Below are positions 54,155 through 62,972 of a stretch of DNA of 62,972 nt, in pieces (position 1 is the stretch's first letter; the number at the start of each line of letters is the position of its first letter). The translations under genes and the position numbers were made by a program. Location of the stretch: positions 1-62,972 of the forward strand of contig PXRJ01000063.1 of assembly GCA_003021705.1 (NCBI GenBank). The letters are read 5' to 3'. The notes under the pieces were generated by a model. The model did not search any database. It saw nothing but the letters and a program-made list of their open reading frames with translations, and was not told where the DNA came from. This stretch comes from Halobacteriales archaeon QS_3_64_16. GTDB taxonomy: Archaea > Halobacteriota > Halobacteria > Halobacteriales > Halococcaceae.

Positions 54155-54934
54155 TCAGACTGGCTCGGCGCGCTCGCCATTCCAGGTCACCTCCCCGTCG
54201 CGGGCCAACTGCTCTATGTGGGCGGCGACGGTCCCCTCCGCGAGGTCACGAACGCTCGAAACGTCCTTTTCGTAGGCAGCGTCGGTGATCGCCCCGAGAT
54301 CCCGAGCACCGTCTCGAACCGCCGCCAGCACTCGCTGCTCGCGCTCCAGGCGATGCTCGATCAACCGCTTTAGGGTCTCGTCAGGGTCGTCGATGACCGA
54401 TCCGTGGGCCGGAAAGAGCTTTTCAGGGCTCATCTCGCGCAGCTGCCGGAGCGAATCGAGATAGTTCCCGACGTGACCCTCGCCAGCCGTGATCGCGACG
54501 CTGCCGGTCGCCACCGCCAGGTCGCCGACGAGAATCCCCTCCTCGGTCGCGAGCGAAACGTGATCGGGGGCATGACCCGGCGTCTCGAGTACCGTGAGGT
54601 CGCCGTTACCCGCTCCGAGTTCCGTGCCGTCCTCGAAGACACGATCGGGTTCGATACCGGTCGCATGGACGAAGCGATCACGGTGGTCGGCGTGGGCCCA
54701 GGCGGTCGCGTCGGTGTGGGAAGCGTACTCGGCGACGCTCCCGACGTGATCAGGATGAGTGTGGGTCACGAGAACGTGGGCGACCTCGCGGGCGTCGGCG
54801 AGCGAGTCGAGGCCGGGCGAGCGGGCTGCCGGGTCGAGCAGCACTCCCCCGCGCTCGCCGATAGCGTAGGCGTTGGTCTCCCCGCCTGGAGCACGCGTCT
54901 CGACGGCGAGGGGAACACGAGCGATCGAGGCCAT
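54155..54934 (-). CDS. Metallo-beta-lactamase fold hydrolase
   Basis: Protein of 259 residues from ATG 54934 (MASIARVPLAVETRAPGGET). Metal site: VTHTHPDHVGSV (HxHxDH), LETPGHAPDHVSLA, the bridging Asp in ILVGDLAVA, and a late His in FPAHGSVIDD. The C-terminal 70 residues form a winged-helix-like domain (HRLEREQRVLAAVRDGARDL, LAEGTVAAHIEQLARDGEVT), which is the LACTB2-like layout. LACTB2 is an RNA endonuclease, but glyoxalase II-type thioesterases share the fold, so the substrate is open. The start excludes an Arg-rich upstream extension. Confidence 0.85.
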   Translation of the reverse strand: MASIARVPLAVETRAPGGETNAYAIGERGGVLLDPAARSPGLDSLADAREVAHVLVTHTHPDHVGSVAEYASHTDATAWAHADHRDRFVHATGIEPDRVFEDGTELGAGNGDLTVLETPGHAPDHVSLATEEGILVGDLAVATGSVAITAGEGHVGNYLDSLRQLREMSPEKLFPAHGSVIDDPDETLKRLIEHRLEREQRVLAAVRDGARDLGAITDAAYEKDVSSVRDLAEGTVAAHIEQLARDGEVTWNGERAEPV

Positions 54935-55051
54935 CGGCGATCGTTCGAGCGAGAGCGAGGAAACGATTACGGGGCGCAAGCGTCGGGTGCCCTCCGATCG
55001 CATCGCCCGTCGCCGTCTCGTCCGGTTACGTCGTCGGTATCGAAAGGCGTA

Positions 55052-55330
55052 CTACTGGCGCAGGAAGTAGACCTGCTTACGGGCGTCGTGGAAGCTATAC
55101 CGCGAGTCGACGAGGTCTACCTCGTCCAGCCGGCTCAGTGCGTACCTCACCGTCCGATCCGGCAGGAGGGACTGGTCGGCCAGATCGCCCTGGGAAAGCG
55201 GTGCGTCGCTCTCCAAAATCTTGGCGACGAGTTTCGCACTCGGCGGGAGTTCGCGCAGTTGCTCGCGGAAATCACTGTCTTCGAAGAAGGCCTGCTCGCC
55301 GCTTGCCCCCTCGTCGGTTCTCGTGCTCAT
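55052..55330 (-). CDS. Small winged-helix regulator
   Basis: Protein of 92 residues. After an acidic N-terminus it is one winged helix: LRELPPSAKLVAKILESDAP, then LSQGDLADQSLLPDRTVRYALSRL as the helix-turn-helix and VDLVDSRYSF as the wing, similar to the MarR/TrmB group. No effector domain is attached. It may act as a dimer on local promoters. A TTTACC box 27 bases ahead gives a leaderless start, and a perfect 6-8-6 palindrome lies further upstream. Confidence 0.82.
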   Translation of the reverse strand: MSTRTDEGASGEQAFFEDSDFREQLRELPPSAKLVAKILESDAPLSQGDLADQSLLPDRTVRYALSRLDEVDLVDSRYSFHDARKQVYFLRQ

Positions 55331-55386
55331 GCCCGACCTCGGAACAGCAGAGAGGGTAAAGCTTGCCTATGAGTGTGTCCAAATAA

Positions 55387-55406
55387 TATGCACACATAAA
55401 TGCATA
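55387..55406. promoter_or_regulatory. Palindrome upstream of the winged-helix gene
   Basis: TATGCA, 8 bases, TGCATA, perfect, in an AT-rich stretch, 30-50 bases upstream of the TATA position of the winged-helix gene. A possible operator for that protein. The remaining gap to 55564 holds nothing else I can name. Confidence 0.4.
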
Positions 55407-55564
55407 CCAATTACCTTGTACAACTCGGTTCGCGGAAGGCGAGCACGAAGCGTTCTTACGGTCGGTTCGTGCCCGATCGAGAAGTGAGGACGTCGGTGAT
55501 GGTGACAGCCGGCTCAGGCAAGGCGTCGAACGGCGGGGCGGCGATCGACGGTTCGTTGCCGGTC

Positions 55565-55939
55565 TCAGGCCAGACCGCTGAGGACGACGCCGGCGACGAA
55601 GATCGGTGCCAGAACCGTCCCGGCCCCGCTCGCCGAGACCGATGCCGAGAGCGAGGCGGCGGTCCGCCGGTAGAGCGTTCCATCGGGGCCGGTCGCTACC
55701 GAAACGAGGAGGCTCACGAGCGCACAGACGAGCACGATCATACACCCCCAGAGGAAGGTGAGCACTGACTCACCGAACAGTGCGGTGGCGGCGGTACTCT
55801 CCAGTAGTGCGCCCGTACCGTACGCAAGGGGAGCGATCACGAGGACCGATCGGCGCGGGATCGATCCGGACTCGGCTGTGGAGGGTCGTCCCCAAGACGA
55901 GCCGGAGGCTGAGCGGCGGGGCGTTCGAGAACGTGGCAT
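55565..55939 (-). CDS. Small membrane protein of unknown function
   Basis: Protein of 124 residues. An Arg/Ser-rich N-terminus of about 30 residues precedes three hydrophobic segments (RRSVLVIAPLAYGTGALLES; VLTFLWGCMIVLVCALVSLL; GAGTVLAPIFVAGVVLSGLA). The start ATG 55939 is supported by a strong TATA box, TTTATTATAA on the minus strand at 55964-55973, about 30 bases ahead. No family recognised. Confidence 0.6.
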   Translation of the reverse strand: MPRSRTPRRSASGSSWGRPSTAESGSIPRRSVLVIAPLAYGTGALLESTAATALFGESVLTFLWGCMIVLVCALVSLLVSVATGPDGTLYRRTAASLSASVSASGAGTVLAPIFVAGVVLSGLA

Positions 55940-56082
55940 ATCCGTTCGACTCTGATCCCTGCGTTATAATAAACGTATGTCAGACGCACGTCTGCCGTCG
56001 GTTACGGCGTGTCCGTTCGCTCACCCATTGAGGGAGGTCCTCGCGGGTCGATCGATGAGGCCGGTCGGTCTTCGGTCGTCGC

Positions 56083-58614
56083 TCAGTCCGCAGCGCTGCC
56101 GTCGGCGCTGCCCTGGCCCTGCCACTCGCGGATCCGATCGGCGCTCACGCCATCGACGTCGGTCGCGAGCGTGTCGGCCTCGATGGTCGTGAGGTCCGCG
56201 ACGGTCTCGACGCCCGCAGCTTCGAGTTTCTCGGCGGTCTTCTCGCCCACCCCATCGAGATCGGTGAGCGTGCCCGCTTGCTGTCGAGCCTCGTATTCGC
56301 GGAAGTTACAGATCGGACAGCCGAGTTCCCAGGGCTCCTCGCCGTTTGCAACGAGGAGTTCCGGGAGGTCGTGGTCCACACAGCGATCGTCGGTGACCTC
56401 GATCTCCCCGCGACGGGGCAAGGGCAGTGAGTACTCACAGTCGGGATAGCGGGTACAGCCCACCAACCGCGAGCCCGAGCGGAGCCGCTTGATCGCGAGT
56501 TCGCCTCCTTCCGAGTCGCCACAGTTCGGGCAGGGACCGATCACGCGATCCTCGGCGTCGTCGGCCGCGTCGGCCTCACACTGTGGACAGCCGTGGACGA
56601 AGGTACTCCGGCCGGCGAGAATCTTGACGTGGCGCAGGTCGTGCTCTTCACACCGCTCGTCCAGTAGTTGCGGGGTACCCTGATTCGGGAGCGGGAGGGT
56701 GTACTCACAGTCGGGATAGGCATCACAGCCGATGAAATGCGAGCCCTGGCGGCTCTGCCGGACGAGTAGATCCGAGTCACACGCCGGACAGGGCCCGAGG
56801 GTCTTATCGGCTTTCAGGGACTTCCTGAGGTGCTCGCCGATCGCCTCCCGGGAGTCACTCAGCTCGGCGAAGACCTGGCTCAGCATTTCCCGGGATTCGT
56901 CGGTTACCTCCTCTAAGGTAGCCTCTCCGCGGGCGATGGCGGCCATATCGCTCTCTAGTTCACTCGTCATTCCTTCGTCGACGATCTGGGTGGCGAAGCT
57001 CTCGGCGGCGTCGACGACCGCGCGGGCGAGGCCGGTCGGCACCGGCGGATCGTTCTCGACGTAGCCCCGGTCGTAGAGTTTCTCGAGGGTGTTGTGTCGG
57101 GTCGCCTTCGTGCCGATGTCCATGCCCTCCATGCGCTCGATGAGCCGGGACTGGCCGTACCGGCGGGGTGGCTGGGTCTCTTTGGCCTCGATGCGTGAAT
57201 CCGCGACGTCCAAGATGTCGCCTTCCTCGACATCGGGCACGTGGTTCTCGCTCGCGTTCTTATAGGGGTAGACCGCGTGATACCCCGGCTCGAGGAGGCG
57301 CTTGCCGTTGGCCTTGAGTCGGTGTTCGTCCTCCTCGTTCTCGGCACCCCCGTCGTCCCTCCTCTCGATACCGACGACGACCCGGAGGTGTTCCCAGGTC
57401 GCACTGTCGGCGACCGTCGCGAAGAAGCGCCGGACGACGAGTTCGTACACCTGCGCTTCGGCGTCACCTAACTCGCCGGGATCGGGTAACTCCCCCGTGG
57501 GATGGATCGGCGGGTGGTCGGTCGTCTCATCGTCGCCTTCGGTGGGATCGAGATCGCCCTCGGAGAGGGCCTCGGCGTCCTCGGCGAATTCGCGGTGGCT
57601 CGATAGTGCTTCCAAGAGGTCGGCGACGTCGAGATCGTCGGGGTAGACGGTGTTGTCGGTCCGCGGATAGGTGATGTACCCTGCCGTGTAGAGGTCCTCG
57701 GCGGTGCTCATCGCTCGTTCGGCACTCAGTCCTAACGAACTGGCGGCGCTGATGAACTTCGTCGTGCTGAAGGGCACTGGCGGGCTGTCGGTGCGCCGAC
57801 GCCGCCGGACCGATCGGGCGGGTGCTCTCTCGCTTGCCTCGATCGCCTCGTAGACGGCACTCGCTCGCTCCTTCTCCCAGACGCGATCGGCCTCCGAACC
57901 ATCGTCGTCGTAGAAGTATTGGGCTTCGAAGCGCTCGCCCTCGGCGTCGAGATCGGCGAAGAGTTCCCAGTACTCCTGGGGATCGAAGGCCTCGATCTCG
58001 CGCTCCCGATCGACGATGAGCTTGAGCGTCGGCGACTGGACCCTCCCCACTGAAATGAAATCGCCACCGAAACGTTTGGCCGACAGCGAGAGGAATCGCG
58101 TGAGTGCAGCGCCCCACACGAGGTCGATCACCTGGCGTGCTTCGCCGGCGGCAGCCAGATCGAAGTCGATCGCGTCGGGCCCGGCGAACGCCTCGGATAC
58201 TTCGCGCTCGGTGATCGAGGAAAACCGCACGCGATCGACGGGGGCGTCGCTCACCTTCTGTACTATTTCGTAGGCTTCCTTGCCGATGAGTTCGCCCTCG
58301 CGGTCGTAGTCGGTCGCGATCGTCACGCGGTCGGCCTGTCGGGCGAGCAGACGCAGCGTGCGGACGATGTTCTCCCGGGAGGGGTGTTTCTCGACGGAGG
58401 CGTCGACGAGTTCACGCGGTTCGACGTCGCGCCAGCCGCCGTATTCCGGTGGGAAGTCGACCTCGACGACGTGGCCCGATAGGCCGACACAGCGCTTTCC
58501 GCCCCACTCATACACGTTCACCCCGTTCGTCCGATCGACTTCTGCGCTTTCGCCGCTGAGGATGGCAGCGATCCGGCGGGCGGCGATCTCTTTTTCGGTG
58601 ACGATCAGTTCCAC
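56083..58614 (-). CDS. topA: DNA topoisomerase I (type IA)
   Basis: Protein of 843 residues that relaxes negative supercoils. The Toprim domain starts MELIVTEKEIAARRIAAIL and has TDYDREGELIG with the metal-binding acids. The active-site tyrosine is Tyr316 in GYITYPRTDNT. The C-terminus holds three zinc-ribbon segments: CPACDSDLL...CDAYPDC, CPNCGDSEGG...CTRYPDC, and CPICNFREYEA. It closes with a helix-hairpin-helix unit (LTDLDGVGEKTAEKLEAAGV) not present in bacterial TopA. Two acidic inserts are halophile features. Standing alone, it is divergent from a membrane-protein gene. Confidence 0.96.
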   Translation of the reverse strand: MELIVTEKEIAARRIAAILSGESAEVDRTNGVNVYEWGGKRCVGLSGHVVEVDFPPEYGGWRDVEPRELVDASVEKHPSRENIVRTLRLLARQADRVTIATDYDREGELIGKEAYEIVQKVSDAPVDRVRFSSITEREVSEAFAGPDAIDFDLAAAGEARQVIDLVWGAALTRFLSLSAKRFGGDFISVGRVQSPTLKLIVDREREIEAFDPQEYWELFADLDAEGERFEAQYFYDDDGSEADRVWEKERASAVYEAIEASERAPARSVRRRRRTDSPPVPFSTTKFISAASSLGLSAERAMSTAEDLYTAGYITYPRTDNTVYPDDLDVADLLEALSSHREFAEDAEALSEGDLDPTEGDDETTDHPPIHPTGELPDPGELGDAEAQVYELVVRRFFATVADSATWEHLRVVVGIERRDDGGAENEEDEHRLKANGKRLLEPGYHAVYPYKNASENHVPDVEEGDILDVADSRIEAKETQPPRRYGQSRLIERMEGMDIGTKATRHNTLEKLYDRGYVENDPPVPTGLARAVVDAAESFATQIVDEGMTSELESDMAAIARGEATLEEVTDESREMLSQVFAELSDSREAIGEHLRKSLKADKTLGPCPACDSDLLVRQSRQGSHFIGCDAYPDCEYTLPLPNQGTPQLLDERCEEHDLRHVKILAGRSTFVHGCPQCEADAADDAEDRVIGPCPNCGDSEGGELAIKRLRSGSRLVGCTRYPDCEYSLPLPRRGEIEVTDDRCVDHDLPELLVANGEEPWELGCPICNFREYEARQQAGTLTDLDGVGEKTAEKLEAAGVETVADLTTIEADTLATDVDGVSADRIREWQGQGSADGSAAD

Positions 58615-58885
58615 TGACGATCACCGTCCGAGCGTGGAGGGGCAGTCATCGATTGCCGGTATGCACAGACCGTTTCTAAACGTTTCGTTGCCCCGGACTC
58701 CGCCCGAACGCACGTCGGTACAACAACGAGGCTCGGCCGGGAGCGGTACCGGACGGTCGGCGGCTGCCACGGACGGACGTGAAGGGACTGCCGAAGCCGA
58801 CACGAACTGCTAGGTGAGCGACTCAGGCTCGACGAACGGGGGTCGGACCGGTACACTCATTCGCGTCTCGACACGAGAGCTGACA

Positions 58886-59422
58886 GTGAAGGATAGCAAC
58901 GCGCGAGTGCTACGATACGTCGCGGTGGCGCTCCTGTCCGTCTCGGCGGTCGTCCATCTCCGGTGGGCGGTGGGTCCCAGGCCGGACGGGGGAGCCTCGC
59001 GGCTCGCTATCTACGCGAACCCACGAACGCTCGTGTACTATCTCGAGTCGGGCAGCGTGCCCGACCCCAGGCCGTTCCTGTTCGTCGGACTGGTGCTCGC
59101 GATCGTAATCGGGATCCTCGCCGTCCGGCGCGGCTCTATCGGGTATCGGACGGCCTACGTGCTCGGGATCGCCCTCGTGAGCGCGTCGATCGGCGGCTGG
59201 GCGCTCTGGCATACGGTACTGAGCCACGGAGTGTTGCTGACTGCAGCCGACCCGGCGGCGGCCACCGCGGCAACCGGCGATACCCACGGCGGCGTACTGC
59301 ATACGCTCCTCGAACACGCGGTCTCGATCCCGTTCGAAGGCGCTACCAAAGGTGTCGAACTCGCTGCCCTTGCCGTCCTCGCCGTGCTCCTGTGGGCCGA
59401 CCCGCGCGCGGCAGGCGACTGA
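58886..59422 (+). CDS. Membrane protein of unknown function
   Basis: Protein of 178 residues from GTG 58886 (the open frame reaches GTG 58814). Four helices can be seen: VLRYVAVALLSVSAVVHLRW, PRPFLFVGLVLAIVIGILAV, AYVLGIALVSASIGGWALWH and GVELAALAVLAVLLWADP, with an external loop containing THGGVLHTLLEHAVSIPFEG. His residues in VVHLRW, LWHTVLSHG and LEHAVS could bind heme or metal, but this is only a guess. Lies between topA and the NDUFA9-like gene. Confidence 0.65.
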   Translation: MKDSNARVLRYVAVALLSVSAVVHLRWAVGPRPDGGASRLAIYANPRTLVYYLESGSVPDPRPFLFVGLVLAIVIGILAVRRGSIGYRTAYVLGIALVSASIGGWALWHTVLSHGVLLTAADPAAATAATGDTHGGVLHTLLEHAVSIPFEGATKGVELAALAVLAVLLWADPRAAGD

Positions 59423-59580
59423 GCCGGCCCGGCCCTCCAGTTTCGCCCCCCGTAGCGTCCCGAGGACACTATCGCTCCCAGCCTTCCGAAGTCGGAGTAG
59501 CATCTATGAGATCGGACAGCGAGCGACGAGGGGATCGCCGGGGACCGAAGAGCCAGTACCGTCCCGTTCGTCCTCGAAGC

Positions 59581-60288
59581 ATGAGTCGAATACTCGTTAC
59601 CGGCGGCAGCGGGTTCATCGGACGGGAAGTCTGTCGCCTCGCCGCCGAGCGCGGCCACGAAGTCGTGAGCGTCGCGCGAAGCGGCCGACCCGACTTCGGG
59701 AACTCATGGTCGGACTCGAAGGCCAACCCGGAATGGGCCGACCGAGTGGAGTGGGTTTCAGCGAGCGTCTTCGAGCCGCGGCGGTGGCGCGAACACTTAG
59801 AGAACTGTGATGGGGTCGTCCACTCGATCGGAATCATCGAGGACAGTCCGAAGGAGGGCGTCGTCCTCGAACGTCTCAATGGCGACGCGGCGATTCTCGC
59901 GGGTCTCGAAGCCGAGCGGGCCGGCGTGCCCTCCTTTTCCTTCGTCTCTGCTTCGAGGACTCCACCAGGGACCCGCGAAGCGTACCTCACGGCGAAGCGC
60001 CGGGCCGAACGCGAGTTGATCGAACTCGACCTGAGCGTTGCCCGTCTGCGACCCGGCCCGGTCTACGGCGAGGGGAACCCACACTTCTCTGGGCTCACGA
60101 ACCGGCTCTTTCGTGAACTTGGGGAGCGAGAACGGGTCGCCCGCCGGCTCGGGGAGATCAGACCACTTCCCGTCGAGCAGGTCGCGGCGGTGGCTCTAGA
60201 AACTGCCCTCGATCCCGAGCGGGAGGGGATGTACGACGTGCCGGCGATTTCGGGTGCTCGACTGATCCCGGTCGAGGCGGAACCGTGA
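59581..60288 (+). CDS. NAD(P)-binding epimerase-like protein (NDUFA9 type)
   Basis: Protein of 235 residues from ATG 59581. The Rossmann motif is ILVTGGSGFIGREVCRLAAE and VARSGRP is the second strand. The region that carries the catalytic Tyr-x3-Lys of extended SDRs reads REAYLTAKRRAERELIEL, so a YxxxK (YLTAK) is kept. It is short, ending soon after LRPGPVYGEG. The resemblance is to atypical SDRs such as complex I subunit NDUFA9 and UPF0105-like nucleotide-sugar proteins. It may assist a respiratory complex or bind NADPH as a chaperone. Substrate unknown. Confidence 0.8.
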   Translation: MSRILVTGGSGFIGREVCRLAAERGHEVVSVARSGRPDFGNSWSDSKANPEWADRVEWVSASVFEPRRWREHLENCDGVVHSIGIIEDSPKEGVVLERLNGDAAILAGLEAERAGVPSFSFVSASRTPPGTREAYLTAKRRAERELIELDLSVARLRPGPVYGEGNPHFSGLTNRLFRELGERERVARRLGEIRPLPVEQVAAVALETALDPEREGMYDVPAISGARLIPVEAEP

Positions 60289-60323
60289 GCCCGGTGAACC
60301 CTGCGTAAGGAGGTGCCGATCGG

Positions 60324-61844
60324 TTACCCGTCGAGCCGCGCACGCAGCATCTCGTTCACGCTTCCGGGATCGGCACTACCGTCGGTCTCTCGCATCACCT
60401 GGCCCATCAGGAAGTTGATCGCGCCCTCCTCGCCGTTCTCGTAGTCGGCAACTGCTTCGGGATTGTCCTCGATCGCCGCTTCGACCGCGGCGCTCACTTC
60501 CTCGTTCTCGGCTTTCCCCAGCCCCTCGCGCTCGATTATCGATTCGGGCTCCTCGCCCTCGTCGAGCATTTCGCGTAACACCGTCGTCGCGTTCTTCGAA
60601 GTCAGTTCGTCCTCGTCGACGAGTTCGATCAGCCGCCGGAACTCCCCTAACCGACTGTCGACGTCCTCGATTTCCATATCGCGGTAGTTGAGCTCGCCGA
60701 GGAACTCGTCTGCGACCCACGTCGCCGCCAGATCGGGGTCGAACTCGGCGGTCATCCGCTCGTAGAAGTCCGCGACCGCTTTCGTCGAGGTGAGCTTCGA
60801 GGCTGCCTCCTGGCCGAGCCCGTACTCGCGTGCGAACCGTTCCCGGCGGGCGTCGGGCAGCTCGGGAATCTCGATTTCCTTGGCTCGCCCGGCGACTTCC
60901 AGTGGCGGGAGGTCGGCCTCGGCGAAATAGCGGTAGTCGGCTTCGGCTTCTTTCGTCCGCATCGAGATCGTGACCCCGCGGGACTCGTCCCAGTGGCGGG
61001 TCTCCTGTTCGACCTCGCGGCCGCGCTGGAGGGCGTTTCGCTGCCTGGTGACCTCGTAGGCGAGCGCTTTCTGTGCCCCCTTGTGACTGGAGATGTTCTT
61101 GACTTCGGTGCGGTTCGCCGATGCGAGTCCCTCGGCCGAGATCGATCCGTCCGCACCGACCTCGCGTTCAGGCACCATCGAGATGTTCGCATCGATCCTG
61201 AGCGAACCGTCCCGGCCGGCGTCGAAGATGCCCAAGTACTCGAGTACCGACTCGAGCTTCGAGAGGAATCCTCTCACTTCCGCCGGGCTCCGGAAGTCCG
61301 GTTCGGTGACGATCTCCATTAGGGGGATGCCCGCACGGTTGTAGTCCACCCGGGTGTACTCCGCGGCGTCGACGCTGGTCTGCCGGCCATCGCGGGCGTG
61401 CTGGAGGCTCCCGGGGTCTTCCTCTAGATGTGCGCGGGTGATACCGATCTCCCGGGAGTCGCCCTCGACGCGTACCTCCAGCCCACCGTCGACACAGATC
61501 GGCGCGTCGTACTGCGTGATTTGGAAGTTCTTGGGCAGATCGGGGTAGTAGTAGTTCTTCCGGTGAAAGCGTGTGCGGTCGGGGACCTCCGCGTCGATCG
61601 CCTTGCCCAACTTGAGGGCGGCGTCGATCGCGGCTTCGTTCAGTACCGGTAGCGCGCCGGGGAGGCCGAGACAGGTCGGACAGACGTTCGTGTTCGGCTC
61701 GGTGGTAGAAGCGGTCGAACAGCCACAAAAGATCTTGGTGTCGGCCTCTAGCTGGACGTGAACTTCGAGGCCGATCACGGCGGCGAACTCGCGTTCGCGC
61801 TCGTCCTGGTCGTCCTCGGATTCTTCGACGGCCTGTGCAGTCAT
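60324..61844 (-). CDS. gatB: Aspartyl/glutamyl-tRNA amidotransferase subunit B
   Basis: Protein of 506 residues of the GatCAB complex, which converts misacylated Glu-tRNA(Gln) or Asp-tRNA(Asn) to the amide. The N-terminus is VIGLEVHVQLEADTKIFCGC with zinc cysteines Cys40, Cys42, Cys55 and Cys58 (VCPTCLG). The kinase-like active site contains KNYYYPDLPKNFQITQYD and RTHLEEDPGSL-type segments; YQB/helical tail domain ends ENGEEGAINFLMGQVMRETD. GatA and GatC are not in this window. The start is preceded by a TTTTAG box about 30 bases away. Confidence 0.96.
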   Translation of the reverse strand: MTAQAVEESEDDQDEREREFAAVIGLEVHVQLEADTKIFCGCSTASTTEPNTNVCPTCLGLPGALPVLNEAAIDAALKLGKAIDAEVPDRTRFHRKNYYYPDLPKNFQITQYDAPICVDGGLEVRVEGDSREIGITRAHLEEDPGSLQHARDGRQTSVDAAEYTRVDYNRAGIPLMEIVTEPDFRSPAEVRGFLSKLESVLEYLGIFDAGRDGSLRIDANISMVPEREVGADGSISAEGLASANRTEVKNISSHKGAQKALAYEVTRQRNALQRGREVEQETRHWDESRGVTISMRTKEAEADYRYFAEADLPPLEVAGRAKEIEIPELPDARRERFAREYGLGQEAASKLTSTKAVADFYERMTAEFDPDLAATWVADEFLGELNYRDMEIEDVDSRLGEFRRLIELVDEDELTSKNATTVLREMLDEGEEPESIIEREGLGKAENEEVSAAVEAAIEDNPEAVADYENGEEGAINFLMGQVMRETDGSADPGSVNEMLRARLDG

Positions 61845-61944
61845 TACTCTCCCTTCGAGCGTCCGGTCGCTAAAACGTAACGGGACTCGTGAACCCGACG
61901 AGTGATCGTCCGGGGAGCGAGCGTGATGACTGGTTGACGAGAAC

Positions 61945-62911
61945 TCAGATCGACGACCGGAGCGATCGGGCAGCCTCGCTCATCGCGCGATCGGCTCGGT
62001 CCGATTCCTCGGTGAAACTGAGAAAACCGTGTGACAGGTCGGGATAGTGGCGATGATCGACCGCGACACCCGCTTCTGCCAGCCGCTCAGCGTAGGCCCC
62101 TCCCTCCTCGCGAAGCGGATCGAAGCCGGCGGTCAGCACGGTCGCCGGGGCGAGCCCGTCGAGCAGGGCGGGCGGCGCGCGAAGCGGCGAAGCGAAAGGA
62201 TTGTGACCATCGACCGGACTGCGGAGGTACTGTTCCAAGAACCATTCCATGTCCGCGCGGGTGAGCAGCGGGCCCTCTGCGTTCTCGCGGTAGGAGTCGG
62301 TGTCGAAGGCGTGGTTCGTGATCGGGTAGGCGAGTAGCTGCCGGGCGACGTCAGGGCTCTCGAAGACCTGGGAACGGATCGCCGTGGCCGCCGCGAGGTT
62401 CCCACCGGCACTGGTGCCACCCACGCCGATCTCTGAGGGGTCCCCACCCAAAGCCGGGGCGTTCTCTCCTCCCCACTGGAGCGCGCTCCAGGCGTCCTCC
62501 ACTGCCGCCGGAAACGGGTGTTCAGGGGCGAGTCGGTAGTCGACGGCGATCACTATCACCTCTCCCCGATCGGCGAGGCGACGACAGATTCCATCGGCCG
62601 AATCGACCGTCCCGAGCATCCATCCCCCGCCGTGAAAGAACTGGAGAACTGGCATCGGACGATCGACGTCGGGCCGGTAGACCCGGATCGGCACCTGCCC
62701 CCCCGGCAGCGTCGGGCGAGCGGGCGTCGCCTCCAGGGATCGCGAGATCACGGACGAGGTCGAGCGAGGGTGGGTCACCGGGCGCGAACGCCTCGTCCTC
62801 GAGACGCCGGGCGCACTCGATCGAGGTGGCGTGCCACTCAGGGATCGCCCGCTCTTCGAACCTGGTGACGGCGCGTTCGATCTCGGGATCGAGGTCGGTG
62901 CGCGCGGGCAT
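61945..62911 (-). pseudogene. Alpha/beta hydrolase (HSL family), frameshifted at a G7 run
   Basis: Reads from ATG 62911 (MPARTDLDPEIERAVTRFEE, LDLVRDLAIPGGDARSPDAA) until a seven-G tract (62698-62704, C7 on the plus strand), where the frame slips. The other frame then gives the rest of the enzyme: QVPIRVYRPDVDRPMPVLQF, the oxyanion motif FHGGGWMLG, nucleophile GGTSAGGNLAA, then AGFDPLREEG and SHGFLSF with the last triad members. Losing one G (G6) restores one protein of about 321 residues of the hormone-sensitive-lipase group, which hydrolyses short-chain esters. The gene is broken only at this homopolymer, so sequencing error or phase variation are real options. Confidence 0.85.
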
Positions 62912-62972
62912 GGTAGTCGGAGACAGGCCGGGCGGAAAGTACTCCCCGGTCGGTCCCGGCTACCCACCGTGA

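Noticed and set aside
54404-55372. Plus-strand frame of 322 codons antisense to the MBL hydrolase
   Set aside because: Overlaps two well-supported minus-strand genes and shows no domain.

Overview
The window is chromosomal DNA of a halophilic archaeon (class Halobacteria). The evidence is high GC, very acidic proteins with Asp/Glu-rich insertions, TATA-type promoters placed 25-30 bases ahead of start codons (leaderless mRNAs), archaeal information-processing genes (a TFB, MCM, an archaeal-type ATP-dependent ligase, a type IA topoisomerase, archaeal IleRS and GatB) and many proteins known only from haloarchaea. I do not assign a genus.

Layout. 0-4 kb: the 3' end of sdhB and the complete sdhA, separated by a visibly AT-rich island with a frameshifted small gene and a zinc-finger/Schlafen-AlbA_2 protein. 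A hairpin-rich intergenic module follows each sdh gene. 4-13 kb: an S66 peptidase, two SDR oxidoreductases, a class III aminotransferase, catalase-peroxidase KatG and an XapX protein. 11-19 kb: amino-sugar and nucleotide metabolism (GlmU-like, GlmM, HisI, Prs) with NikR and a coiled-coil protein. 19-29 kb: IleRS, a Tat-exported hydrolase, a uracil-DNA glycosylase, a HAD hydrolase, a HIT protein, TFB, and remnants of a DICT-domain gene and a sodium:solute symporter. 29-35 kb: an MCM helicase gene interrupted by two large inteins. 35-44 kb: cytochrome oxidase subunits II and III, the heme O synthase fusion, tRNA-Pro(UGG), and a DNA ligase with its neighbouring metallo-beta-lactamase nuclease. 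44-63 kb: an amidohydrolase, Nudix protein, glycosyltransferase, beta-helix protein, crotonase, topoisomerase I, GatB and several small regulators and membrane proteins.

Themes. Respiration is served by SdhA/B, CoxB, CoxC, CtaB and perhaps the NDUFA9-like protein. DNA replication and repair is served by MCM, ligase, the MBL nuclease, UDG and TopA. GlmU and GlmM supply amino sugars, probably for surface glycans. The most unusual features are the two MCM inteins, which carry five predicted helix-turn-helix units behind their LAGLIDADG cores, the island between sdhB and sdhA, and a family of intergenic modules whose stem sequences differ while pairing is kept. Six genes are broken by a single-base indel or an in-frame stop, which points either to real decay or to residual assembly errors.
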